In this document: piece by piece, positions 45,072 to 55,634 of the stretch
Position numbering within the stretch: the first letter of the stretch is position 1
Layout: every line of letters begins with the position of its first letter
DNA from: Beverwykella pulmonaria
Taxonomy: Eukaryota; Ascomycota; Dothideomycetes; Pleosporales; Melanommataceae
Assembly (NCBI GenBank): GCA_001599595.1
Contig: BCHH01000002.1
Coordinates: 782,390-846,389 of the forward strand
Reading direction: 5' to 3'
DNA: 64,000 nucleotides
Position numbers and translations under genes: made by a program
The notes under the pieces: generated by a model
The model's input: only the letters and a program-made list of their open reading frames with translations
What the model was told of the DNA's origin: nothing
Databases searched by the model: none

Positions 45072-46330
45072 ATGACGGCCCTAGCTCATCAATCCACAAG
45101 CCGTCCTTTCATTGATGGCAATCACTTAAACCCAGTGATCCAGACCATCACCTGGGTTCTTTTTGCGATCACTACTACGGCTTTGTGCTTCCGTCTCCTG
45201 ACGAGGTTTTACCTTAGAGAGAAGCGGAGTTTCGGTTGGGAAGACGCGTTGATTCTTGGATCATACGTAGGGCTCTGAAAAAACAAGCGAAAACGACTTT
45301 AACTGATGGCACCTAGGTCTTTGGGCTCGGACAATCTGTCACGCTTCTCGTTCCTGAAAGTGGGGCACTGGGTAATGCTTTGAACAACGTACATACAAAA
45401 GCACTCCAGTCAGCTTTGAAGGTACGTGCTATCAGTCGTAAGATCATTGCCTATCTAATTCAATCTCTCTTCTAGGCCCAATATTTCGGTAATATGCTTT
45501 TGGTCCTCTCACTCTGCTTTGCGAAGCTCTCAGTGTGCAGCAGTTTCCTTACGCTCTCTCCTTTCCATAAAGGGACTACATACTGTCTAGGAATATGCAC
45601 TATCCTGTGGGGTTTAACATCGTTACTGGTTCTGGTATTTCAATGCCACCTACCCCATCCTTGGGACTACTTTAATGGGATTTGCATTAATCGCGTAAGT
45701 TTCCCCCCTTATTGTGTTCAATCTACTCATGTGCTCAAAAGGCAGCTATATCTCGTTATGTTGCAATTACGAACATCATCACCGATATGAACCTCATACT
45801 CTTTCCAATCGCAATAATTATCCCACTTCAGGTGCCGCTGCAAAAGCGCTTAGCTATCTTGTCTCTTTTCTTTGTGCGAATTATGTGGGCTCTCTCCGCC
45901 TTGTTATGCTTTCGTAACTAAATTTTCAAGCACCGTTGCTGCAACGGCAGCCCAACTTGCGTATGTTCATCGTCAGTTCGAAGACAACTTCACCGTCACC
46001 ATTTTCCCCTACATTATCTGCACGCAGGTAGTGCAGTGTACGAGTATCTCCACTGCATGCATGGCATACATCTGGCCCTTTCTTAAATCACTGCAGAGTG
46101 GGCTTATGTGGGCAGATAACACAGCGCCCAGCAGCAGGAATCCTACGAATAATAATAACAAATGGAGGTTAGGGATGCATAGCAGTACGAATTTAAGGAG
46201 AGAGGGAGACCGCAACCAGTACATTGAGATCACACCGCAGAACAAGGTCAAGACGGAGCCTGTACTAGCAGATGGAAAGGCGAACTTCGATGAGATATGT
46301 CGAACACATGGGTACCGGGAAGACTGGTGA
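45072..46330 (+). CDS. Fungal rhodopsin-like (PTH11-type) integral membrane protein
   Basis: Five exons: 45072-45266, 45317-45421, 45476-45694, 45742-45884 and 45931-46330, encoding 353 aa; introns are 46-54 nt. The order matches the fungal rhodopsin domain: helix 1 TWVLFAITTTALCFRLLTRFYLR, the GWEDALILGSY motif, KALQSALKAQYFGNMLLVLSLCFAKLSV, then DYFNGICINR, VAITNIITDMNLILFPIAIIIPLQVPLQKRLAILSLFFVRI and the last helices. A C-terminal cytosolic tail follows. A second paralogue-like gene lies at 54.1-55.6 kb. PTH11-like proteins can be receptors at the plasma membrane; this one has no CFEM domain. Confidence 0.88.
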
Positions 46331-46614
46331 GCTTCTAAGTTGTGTGCCAATTATTGATGTCACAATGGTGTCCTGATTTTCTTATGTACCTATGGTAGAA
46401 GCTATGTGATTCTACTCACCAGAATAACAACTTTTCTTACTCTTCGAGAAACTTATCGGAGGCTACAATGCGTGAAATGCTGAATGTTACGAAATTATGT
46501 TACACTCTGATAGAGGTCTCAGATATTTTCTGACACGTATACTATGTCTCAGATGATTGGATAATAAATATCATATATTCTTGTTTAAGCTCTATCTTGG
46601 GCATGAACAAATGT

Positions 46615-47071
46615 ATTGCGGTGGAGGAAAGGGTGTGATATAGAAAATCACGAGGGTGGAAGGCGACTCGCAGCCATGTGATGTCCGAAGCAGCAATGCA
46701 CTGATGGTGGGAGCGAGGATCAAGAGGAGGTTTGGCAGTAGACTGTTGCAATTTCGTTATATCTAGCTACCAAACGAATGAAAGGGAGATGTGATGAAAG
46801 ATAGAAGAAATATTCGTGATCTCGTTGGGGTTGCCGGTGCATTCGATTCATTCCTTGGTGATTCCCCGGTGATGATGGTCCGTCTCTTCATTGATCTTGA
46901 ATTATTCGATAGGTGTGGTGTTCGGATGCCCATATATGTGCCGCGTTGATTGATGACGAAACAAGCAGCTGACAGAGAAACCAAGACCCGTTCCTTGCAC
47001 CATGCACCCAAACCTTCAACCTGTACTTGAGGTAGATTTAAGCAAAGTAGCTCTTCTCTACGGCGCAGTAT
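46615..47071 (+). repeat. Dispersed repeat, copy A
   Basis: It shares long stretches with 57288-57720 (inverted) and 58833-59129. Shared words include gaagcagcaatgcactga, ggcagtagactgttgcaatt, agctgacagagaaaccaaga and caaagtagctctt(c)..ctacggcgc. See copies B and C. Confidence 0.85.
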
Positions 47072-47406
47072 CTCTCTTACCGAGGCCTTTGATCAATTTC
47101 CATAGAAGTTTAAAGGAAGCGGACTCTTTTTTGCTCTGGTTTACTAGATCCGGGAAATATAGGTAGTTTATGGAACATTGGAACTCCGCCGAATATTAGA
47201 GCATCTTGATCACTCAAAATGTGGAACAATCGAAGTGCAGAATGAATAGTCTTTATTGTGATAAACAAGCTATGTTTACTGATTGGGATCAAGATTGGTA
47301 TAGTGTGTCACGAGCTTGATATCCCTCTTTGAATCCATCTTACAAGCCAAATCCAGCTTCTTCCTCCACTCGCTGAGTTCTAGCACATGTAAGTGTTGGG
47401 GCACTC

Positions 47407-47636
47407 CTAAGCGGCGTCGTAAGCGACAAGCCCAATATGGCGTTTCTTGGTGCTCTCTTCAACAACTCCACCATCCGCGATAACGGGGCCGGCCTCGGTT
47501 CGAACAGCTAACACCCCATCTAGAAAGCTCAGTCAGGGTCAAGACCAGAAAGATGTACAGATTCTCTACCTTCCGAAATCGGCGCAGAGAGCGAGACAGA
47601 GAAGAAGAAAGCCATGACGAGTGTCTTGGTCAGCAT
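47407..47636 (-). CDS. Small secreted peptide precursor with a C-terminal KKR site
   Basis: Exons 47636-47570 and 47519-47407 encode 59 aa; the intron is 50 nt (GTAGAG..TTTCTAG). The N-terminus MLTKTLVMAFFFSVSLSAP looks like a signal peptide. The mature part is short, acidic and Cys-free (ISEDGVLAVRTEAG, then ADGGVVEESTKKR), and ends in a ten-residue tail HIGLVAYDAA after KKR, a Kex2-type dibasic site. The splice choice is supported by frame continuity (SE-DGVL). It lies 2.3 kb from a UstYa-like oxidase gene. It could be an effector-like peptide or a precursor of a Kex2-processed peptide; without homologues it could also be chance. Confidence 0.5.
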
Positions 47637-49909
47637 ATTGGTTAGGTTTGGTTGAAGATGATAGAGGTGATGCTTTGTGGAAGGGCTTGAAGATTGGGAA
47701 GCCGGAGAACTGAGCGTAAAGAGCAGGTGAAGTAAACTAAATTGCATTGATTGAGAAGGCATTTGACGAAGTTTTTGTGATTCTTATATGTTTTAGAGAT
47801 CGCGAGAGCACAGCACGGCCAATTGAGCTCCGAATGGAGTCACTCGCTATGGTGGAGAACACAAATAGCGGCGATGTCCGAAGAGAGCTGTGCCATGTTG
47901 CTGTGATAGCAAGAAAATATAATGACTGTTACCCGCGGACCGCCAACACCCATCTTTCGACCCGGTGAGAGAGGCTCCAGTTATAGCGCTCATTGGTAGT
48001 GTAGTGGTGAAATGTTCAGATATAGTATCACCGTAGTAGCTTGTTTAGCACTTAACAGACATGAAAGGGAAAATCCCTCGGGAGGCTACTGGGTCACTCA
48101 AGTAGTCTTCCAACCAGGTCAAGAGGAAGCAAATCTGTCCAGGGAGCATGTCCCATTATGCGTCTTTCGTACATCAACTACTCTAAGAAACCTCCTGACG
48201 AGACACTCAGCCCATGGCAAGTAGATTATTCAATCTCAATTTCTGTTGAATGGACTTTGCTAGCTAGCTTGGTGTTAGCAAGGTGAGCGGAGCAAAGCAT
48301 GTTTTGCACGGTGTACACAGCGCGCTGGGATAGTAGGGTGGGCAAGTAACTGTTCGTTGATTGCCTTCTGTGCTACGTACGAGGGGAGAGGGGCTACATA
48401 TTGTTCGCGCTCGGTCCCAGCGCACTGGCCACATCACGTGGTCACAACACGTGATATTAACCTCTGTAATATACAACATCCACTGTTCGGACAATTTCAT
48501 ATATTATTATTCGATTTGGTTTACAGTCTGACGCAGCCTTAATTAGACTATGCAGACTCTTGCCACTACTTACACCAGATGAAAAATCCCGGACTGGGCT
48601 TGGTACGGGCGTACTTGTATTGGGGGAAACCGTCTATCTTCCGTTGTTCCATACGCGCACCAGGTGTCGCAATAATTCGTGTCGGGTTTAAGGTAATCAA
48701 AACACCCAATCAGAAAATCATCACATCAACACAGGAGCTTCAACGCAGTGAGAATCCGCTCCTCTCTCTCCCTCTCATCACGCTCCATTGCTGTAGGCTT
48801 ATGAGCCTATCGTTCACTCCAGCACCCGCCGTTGCGACATGATTTCTGACTGCCGTTGCGACATGATTTCTGACTGCCATTGCGACATAACTACCCGTCC
48901 CGTGGGACCCTCCTTATCTAGACTAGGCGGGACATAAATGCCGCTCTGGACGTCGTTACCCTAGGGTCCCAATCCTAGGTTCTCCCGCAGGGGAGTGACG
49001 AATCCACGTCTTACAAACGTGGTTACGTGACGGAGTGTAGATGTGAAGGCGAGGGGTCGTGAGAGGTTTGTCCAACTTAGGGAACGAGAGGGTTTCGTAC
49101 GCGTGCGGAAGTAGAAGGGCACGAGGGTCGATTTCAGCATATGGTATTTGATCGCCGTAGGCAGTTAAGTGTTCATCGTGTTTGAGAAGTTCGCGAACCA
49201 TTTCCGACTGTGGTGGGTGCCTACAGTGTGATTGATCGTGGTGCGTGAAAATTTCTCACCGGCCCACCCTGGTGACATCTCCATCGCTGCGAGCAACCAC
49301 AACGCACTATACATCTCTGCGCTGGCTCTAAAGCATTCTTCGAACGCTCTAGATTCTCAGGCTTCACCGTGTGGAGATGCAGAGTCCGATTTCGAAGCCC
49401 ATCTCAGTTTCATATACCCTTTGGGAACCAAAAACAAGTAGGCGATAAGAAAAATGATTCTGGAGACGGGATTCAAGGGGCAATACTGCACCGCTAACAG
49501 TTGAGCCCAAGTGCCGCAGCAGTTGGTCTGCATCCCGCAAAGACAACCCTCCTCACGGCCCAGTTCGTCACTATCACACTACCAACACCGAATGACACCC
49601 TGGAGTTACATTTCTAGCTTTCAATTTGTTACACAATGAATTCGTAGTTGAGGCACGTCAGGAAGTTTCTCTATGGCTATCCCAAGTGGTGCATCGAGCA
49701 TGGATAGCTCCAGAGAAAGACAAATTCGAAGCGCCCGGGGTGTGCAGTCACACCGAATACGCCGATTTACGGCAAAGTCTGAATTATTCTAAGTGGCTCC
49801 CTATCTATGTGTTAGCTACAGAATCTCAGTTCAGACCTCTAACTTCATCCGAAAGTATCTCATCAACTTCTCTTCCTAACCTCTTTTAGGGTCCTTCATT
49901 TGAGCAATA
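47637..49909. other. Intergenic, no confident gene
   Basis: Short frames occur on both strands (for example 48956-49201 minus, 49232-49441 plus, 49626-49889 plus) without recognisable domains. A cacgtg-containing stretch at 48430-48455 and a 24-bp tandem repeat at 48828-48888 are present. Confidence 0.5.
48828..48888. repeat. 24-bp tandem repeat, 2.5 copies
   Basis: A 24-bp unit beginning gccgttgcgacatgattt occurs at 48828-48851 and 48852-48875 without change, then a partial copy with one substitution (gccattgcgacat) at 48876-48888. Confidence 0.95.
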
Positions 49910-50936
49910 ATGGAGAAACACGCGTCTGAATTACGCGAATGTCTACTTCATAACAGCCCTGATATTGATGAAACTTCGTTTTTTACAGAACTGAAACCGC
50001 GTTCACAAATTCGCCATACACTGAATACCCTCTTCAAGATCACAGTTCTCCTGTCGCTCTTCTACATATGCCTGCTTGAGACGGTGCAGCTTGCCGCCTC
50101 GAAAGGATTTGAAACGGATATTTTTCTAAAACTACCATACTGTGTGTCAATATGTTATCTTAGTTATGTCCCCTGAGAACTCACAAACTATCAGCTCCTG
50201 CGAACGAAGGACTCACATTCGAAAGACAGTCAGCTCAGCAAGATGACGATTACTCCCCATTCATCCAGGCTCCAAGTCCAGAACTTGATGCGCTGTGGGA
50301 TAAACTGCAAACCGGTTCGTCCATTTCACCTCAATTGTTCGTCTTTCCGCTCTAAGCGTTCACAGCCCAAAACGTCCGGGTCACGGAGGAAGAGCTAAAG
50401 GCACAGAAGGAAAACCTCACCAACCGCGTAGAGTTAGTGGATGGAGACTACCTGGGAGTTATTTCTGTCTGGCATGATCTTCACTGTTTGGATATACTAC
50501 GACGTGCTCTGCACATGGACTACTACCGTCAGTTCATCTCATCCGAGGATTTCGACAGAGGGTTGTTTACCACTGGTCACTACGGTAAGTTCGAGTGCAT
50601 TTTTTCTCTTTAACTTCCTTTTAAGATTTTGCATGTCTTGGTTTCCTTTTTGAAATTAGCACATGCTCATCAGCGACGATAGATCACTGCATTGAGCGCC
50701 TACGTCGGTCTGTCATGTGCCACCCCGACCTTGTGATGTACATCCCAGAATGGGTCAGCGATTCACATGAGCCAGAGAGCAAACTGCTGCGATCAAATGC
50801 TCAAACAACATGCGCTAATTGGGAAACTTTGGATGGATGGGCGAGGAAGAGAGCGCTGAAGAAACGGGAGTTCAAATTGAAAGCGGGGCCGTTCGAAGGG
50901 AGTCGGGAACGTTATCAACATGAAAGGCAACCCTAA
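49910..50936 (+). CDS. UstYa-like oxidase (DUF3328)
   Basis: Four exons: 49910-50141, 50195-50314, 50366-50584 and 50683-50936, encoding 274 aa; introns are 53, 51 and 98 nt. A single membrane segment lies at about residues 41-63 (LFKITVLLSLFYICLLETV). Conserved spacing continues with SPELDALWDKL and the first HXXHC motif, HDLHC (50473-50487), followed by LDILRRALHMDYY. The second motif, HYDHC, is split by intron 3 and continues IERLRRSVMCHPDL. Both motifs are intact. The family is known from fungal RiPP and mycotoxin clusters (ustiloxin, phomopsin, cyclochlorotine), where members carry out oxidative cyclisation or hydroxylation. The frames are easily missed because every exon boundary lies in phase 1. 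Confidence 0.92.
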
Positions 50937-52217
50937 AGAGCATATATGAGAACATGATGGAAAAAATTGTGGGGAGATACTGATGCCCGGCGCCGAGTGA
51001 TTGATGGTTTTTGCCTTCCTGCTAGCGACTTGTTAAGATGGAGTCCTATTGGCTATGCCTCCCCTAAGCCTCTATTTCCTTGATCTCCTATAGGCTCAAT
51101 GTACCACAGTATTCTCGTATTCCAATTTCACTCTTTTGGATTCTTAGACAACCACTGAAAATTGTTTACGCGTGCTACTCTGTGACTCTCAAAAGGCGCT
51201 ACACTATCCCTTCCCGCAGCTATAGTTTTTGAGTCATCGGTTTCATATGAATTTCTAGGCTTCCTTCCTATCTAAGGCTACAGAGGCCTCAATCCATGAA
51301 CGGACCTCTTATTGCGGCCCAACCAACACCCATGGTGTGTCACCTGAATGAAATATAATTCGCTGCTACTGCAGGGAAGGCAGAAGCAGGTAGCGGGAAG
51401 CTGTAGAATAGAACCGCGAACCTAAGAAACTTCAATCTAATTCACCGGAACCTGCTCATTGGGCGCATAGATGATAGTCGTTGTAAAACAGCATTGCCCC
51501 AGGTATATTGAAGAATACTATGACAAATTCATTTACATATGTGCATCGGAGTCCAGGCCATCTTGCTGGAAATATTAGGTTTATTGCATGCGGCTGAGCA
51601 AGACCTCGCCCACGTAGCCATTGCTATGTCTACAAGACCATGTCTCCATGCTGCACCTGTCATTCGTTTATCTTGTTGCTTCATTACCTCCAGTAAGCCC
51701 CCGCATGTATAACCGACCTAGCTTTGTGGCGACACCCGACAACTAGGAGCGGATTGCCTAGGAGAAGGGCATCTCAAGGGCGGAACTGTTGTACTGTTGG
51801 GTGGTGTACCACTCAAAGCTGTAGGGTGACCGAGGGGATGTCATTATCGTCGATCCGGATAACACCGCGGCGTCTACAGCTTAATGAATTCACACTGTTC
51901 CTGCCACTTATTTACCCTATTGAATCGTTTCCTTGGAGCTTCCCCTGCAGTGATGCACCTCCATTTATGGTAGCTGCACGGTTACATGGATCAGGATTCT
52001 GTGCCGCATGCTCCAAACAAATCTACCTGCGATCACGGGGGTGCCGCCAACAACAAAAGCCCCAGTCAAAACTCGAGAGCGGCACATAGAAGACGATTTC
52101 AGAGTATAAATGGCCTATCGTCTTTCTAGAGCCATAGAAGGCTAAGAACATCGTCCACTTGTTCATCGGTCTTAGCACTTTCATTTGTACCGCTCTTCGC
52201 TCATCGCAACTCTAAAA
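50937..52217. other. Intergenic, no gene supported
   Basis: No domain-bearing frame. A zinc-cluster-like half-site pair (cggataacaccgcgg) lies at about 51857-51871. Confidence 0.5.
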
Positions 52218-53274
52218 ATGACGCTTCTCAACCCTTCAGAAGGCAAAATCCCCTTCTCCGTCCCAAACGCCCCGAAGCCCTGTGAAACGTGGTATAGAGT
52301 CGTCGGCGACCTCAAAAACGGTGTTCCATTGATAACCGCCCATGGCGGCCCCGGCGCTGCTCATGAATATCTACTCCCCTTCATCGACTTACACGAAAAA
52401 TACGGTATCACAGTAATTTTCTACGACCAAATCGGCTGCGGCCGCTCAACGCGTCTTCCGGAAAAAGATGGGGACGAATCTTTCTGGACCGTAGACCTTT
52501 TCATGCATGAGCTTGATACCCTGGTCGACTACCTAGGTCTCCGATCGCAGGGCTTCGACCTACTAGGCCAGAGCTGGGGTGGCATGTTAGGTGGCGTGTA
52601 TGCAGCGCGGAAGCCAGCGGGGCTGCGGAAACTCATTCTAGCGGATGCGCCTGCTAGCATTCCACTTATGCTGCAAGGTGAGCGGGAGCTAATGAAATTG
52701 TTGCCGCAGGATGTCCAGGATACACTGGAAGAGTGCCATCGGGAGAAAGATTTTGAGAGCGAGAAGTATAAGAATGCGTGTCTAGTGTTTTATCAGCGAC
52801 ATCTTTGTCGGTTGAATCCGTGGCCGAAGGGGGTGCTGGAGGCATTGGGGCATTTGGAGGAGGATCCTACGGTGTATAGGACTATGTTCGTGCACCCCAA
52901 ATCCTCAGTACCATATATGGAAACTGATCGAATATAGGTACGGCCCTTCAGAGCTTTTTGCCACTGGGCCGCTCAAAGACTGGGAGGGATACTCCACCGC
53001 GCAAAATATTGAGGTCGAAACACTACTGATAAACGGTCGTTACGATGAGGTCCAGGATCTGGCTGTTGCGCCTTGGTTCCATCACATCCCGAAGATCAAG
53101 TGGGTACAACTGGAAAAGTCGAGCCACATGGGGCACTTTGAGGAACGGGAGCGCTATATGCAGTTTGTGGGTGCTTTCTTGGAGAACGAGAAGGCGTTGA
53201 AGCAAGTTTCGCAAGCTATTTGGTATGGAGAACAGAGGCTTGACAGTGCTTGCGACAATGTTAGTTCGTCGTAG
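52218..53274 (+). CDS. Proline iminopeptidase-like alpha/beta hydrolase (S33)
   Basis: Exons 52218-52885 and 52938-53274 encode 334 aa; the intron is 52 nt (GTTCGT..AATATAG). The oxyanion motif HGGPG is at residues 42-46, YDQIGCGRS follows at 69-77, and the nucleophile elbow GQSWGGM has Ser119. The acid is in LLINGRYDEVQD and the catalytic His in LEKSSHMGHFE, so the triad is complete. Family members release N-terminal proline or other residues from peptides or cleave amides. An in-frame ATG 11 codons upstream (52185) is the alternative start. It is the first gene downstream of the UstYa-like gene, on the same strand. Confidence 0.92.
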
Positions 53275-54115
53275 GAATGCCATTCCTTACGTACCTTGGT
53301 ACTTTTGCGTAGCTGCCCAATCTACAATACGATTTCACTTTCGCGGAATGGTACAGTCGAGTTCGATCGCAGCAAACATATGAGAACGAGCGAGTTAACC
53401 ACCTAAAAATTAGCGGGTGAACCGCCTAAATATTGGTGTCCGTCCATTCTCAGAGGTTGTATATGGCCAATTACGCACGGATTTGGACGGAAACCCCATT
53501 TTTTTTTGATGCTCTTGCCTTTGAAGATAATGAGGCAGCATAGCTTCCGGCCGTCAGCTGAACGCGCGGATTTCTTCAGGAATAGCTGTCTCAGCCCGGG
53601 GAGCCTCAATTCTCCTGTCTATCACAGAGGTGACGCTGATCCCCTCCGGCCATAGAGTTGACAAAGATAAAAAATTCCGTGAGAATTAATTTACAATTTG
53701 CACCAGCCGAGACATGCACGAAATCCATAGTTAGTGTAGGCCAAGTTCAATAGAGAAGGGAAGGAGTCACCAAGCGGTCGAAGTGAAGGAGGGTTGTGGT
53801 TGTGACCGAAGAAAGGTCAGATGCATAGCTGCTCTGCGAAGGAACAAGGAAGGTACGATTCAACTCACTGAAACAGGAAAATCAGCTCTAGCAGATAATG
53901 TAGGTGTTCCTACCGGTGCAGTCTCAGTTGCAACAACACCTTAAACAAAAACAACCACGTCCTCACTCATCCCCACTTTTATCATAAGAGAAGAGAGAAG
54001 AAGGGGAATTCCCTGGGATTGGTGACAACTCCAGTGAGACAGAAGTTACAGAAGTAAACATATGATGAACCTCTCTTAGGATCCTTGAACCCCACAAAGC
54101 CACCATAACGCTTCC
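53275..54115. other. Intergenic with a short tandem repeat
   Basis: A 23-bp unit occurs twice, imperfectly, at 53390-53412 and 53413-53435 (gcgagttaaccacctaaa / gcgggtgaaccgcctaaa). A minus-strand frame 53403-53609 overlaps it and may be a transposon fragment. Nothing else was recognised. Confidence 0.45.
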
Positions 54116-55634
54116 CTAACTCCTTACCATAGTAACCTTAGTAGTCCTTAAAATCCCCGTTCCCCTCTCTACCCCGTCCAATATCAAAATTGCATCACTA
54201 CTCCCATTGCTCACCTGGCTACCCCTTCCTACACTTCTCAAATCATCACCCGTCGCCTTAATATTAACACCATACGGTCCCTTCGTCGAACTAGACTCCT
54301 TCCCGGGGTTTGATATACCACTGAGCTCCACCGACTTATCCTTCTGCTGAAAATAGCCTAGCGCTGTGTTCCGGTTGTAGGCAGCAGCGGTACGGTTCTG
54401 AGACGCACCCATGGTGAGAGCTTTTGCGGTATCAAGAAACCAGCGGAACGCGGGTTTGAGGGAGGGGAGGGTAGCGGCGATGATGCCGACGTTCATTTCG
54501 GTACTGATGCACACATGTTAGTGTGTAACTTGACATGAGTCTAAATGCAGGGCGTTTACATTTGCCAGACGTAGTACGATGAGTTAGCTCTACATAATGT
54601 TAGTAACGGGTCTTATTGGATTGATTAGGGGAAATGCTTACCCAGTAACGTCTGGATTGTCGAAGAAGTGATATTGTATGGGCGTTTTTATAATGGCGGC
54701 GGCGCAGGCACTACAGACGATTAACCCACATCGAATTTGTACGAGTAAGTTAACTTACAGGAACCCCAGGCTTAGGATCAGAATAAGGGATATCTTCGTG
54801 CGTATATTCACCTGCAAGGACCAAACTAAGGGCAAAGGGATAAGGGCTAGAATGACATCTGTGATGATATTCGTAACTTCAATTGTTAGTTTGGCTACGA
54901 AGTATATGATTGTGTTAATAGGCTCACCGCTATTAAAGAGGCCAAAAGTCCGAAATGCATTTAGAGACATGCACTTCGCATTTCCCGTTCCCATCGGGGG
55001 AGGCCGCAGGGAGAAATTCCAATTGGCCGAAAGGGGGATGCAAGAAAAAATAAGACTGAGGAAGGTTAAAAGCGTAAAGAGGACCAAAAATCCTGTAGAG
55101 AATCAGCGTCCAGTAGCCTTCACATGGAGGGACTTTATACGGACCGACAATACACCAAAGAAAGCGCCTATATTGGGTCCTCTTTGTAAGCCGCAGCAAA
55201 AAGAATGACACAGAGAGCTTGATAAAGCAGAGGGATAGAGGAACAAGACACCCATATGCAAAAATCAAACGGAGAAACGGGATTACGTTCTCAGGCGGCA
55301 TCGCAAACCAATGCTTTCCCATACCAAGCGGGATTACGTGGAGGAAAATGATACAGCTACTAATACTGAGCAACTGCAATCACGAATTAGTGACACAACA
55401 ACCAGCAGAAATAAGTTGAAGATATACCATAGCTACCGCGATGAAATAATCGTCAAGTCCGAAAACGCGAAGCGTAAAAACTCGAATATACACCCGACCG
55501 AGAACTGTCACCAATGCGGTCACCGTCAAGGCGACCACAATTGCCACAAGTTGGCCTTGAATAGACCAGGTGTAATAGGCAGGGTCGCTGGATAAAGAGA
55601 ACTCAGCAGCATCCTGCCTTTGTAGGACGGCCAT
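54116..55634 (-). CDS. Fungal rhodopsin-like (PTH11-type) integral membrane protein
   Basis: Seven exons: 55634-55428, 55373-55145, 55092-54928, 54876-54759, 54710-54642, 54589-54560 and 54503-54116, encoding 401 aa; introns are 48-56 nt. Helix 1 is LVAIVVALTVTALVTVLGRVYIRVF, then FGLDDYFIAVAM, GKHWFAMP, CFIKLSVSFFLLRLTK, NIITDVILALIPLPLVWSLQVNIRTKISLILILSLG, and SSYYVWQITEMNVGIIAATLPSLKPAFRWF, the strongest family signature. A Ser/Thr-rich tail of about 90 aa follows. Intron 3 (51 nt) is in frame without a stop and would be read through by an ORF caller. Exon 6 is only 30 nt. Confidence 0.9.

Noticed and set aside
47980..48030. tRNA-like 5' half (cattggtagtgtagtggtga)
   Set aside because: It resembles a tRNA D-arm/A-box, but no anticodon arm, T-arm (GGTTCGA) or acceptor pairing follows within 80 nt.
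49626..49889. 87-aa frame just upstream of the UstYa-like gene as an extra 5' exon
   Set aside because: No donor/acceptor pair links it in frame, and the UstYa N-terminus with its membrane segment is already complete from 49910.
52185..52217. Upstream ATG of the S33 hydrolase
   Set aside because: The extra 11 residues (MYRSSLIATLK) are possible but not needed; family members usually begin close to the MTLLNPSEGKIPF-like segment. Kept only as an alternative start.
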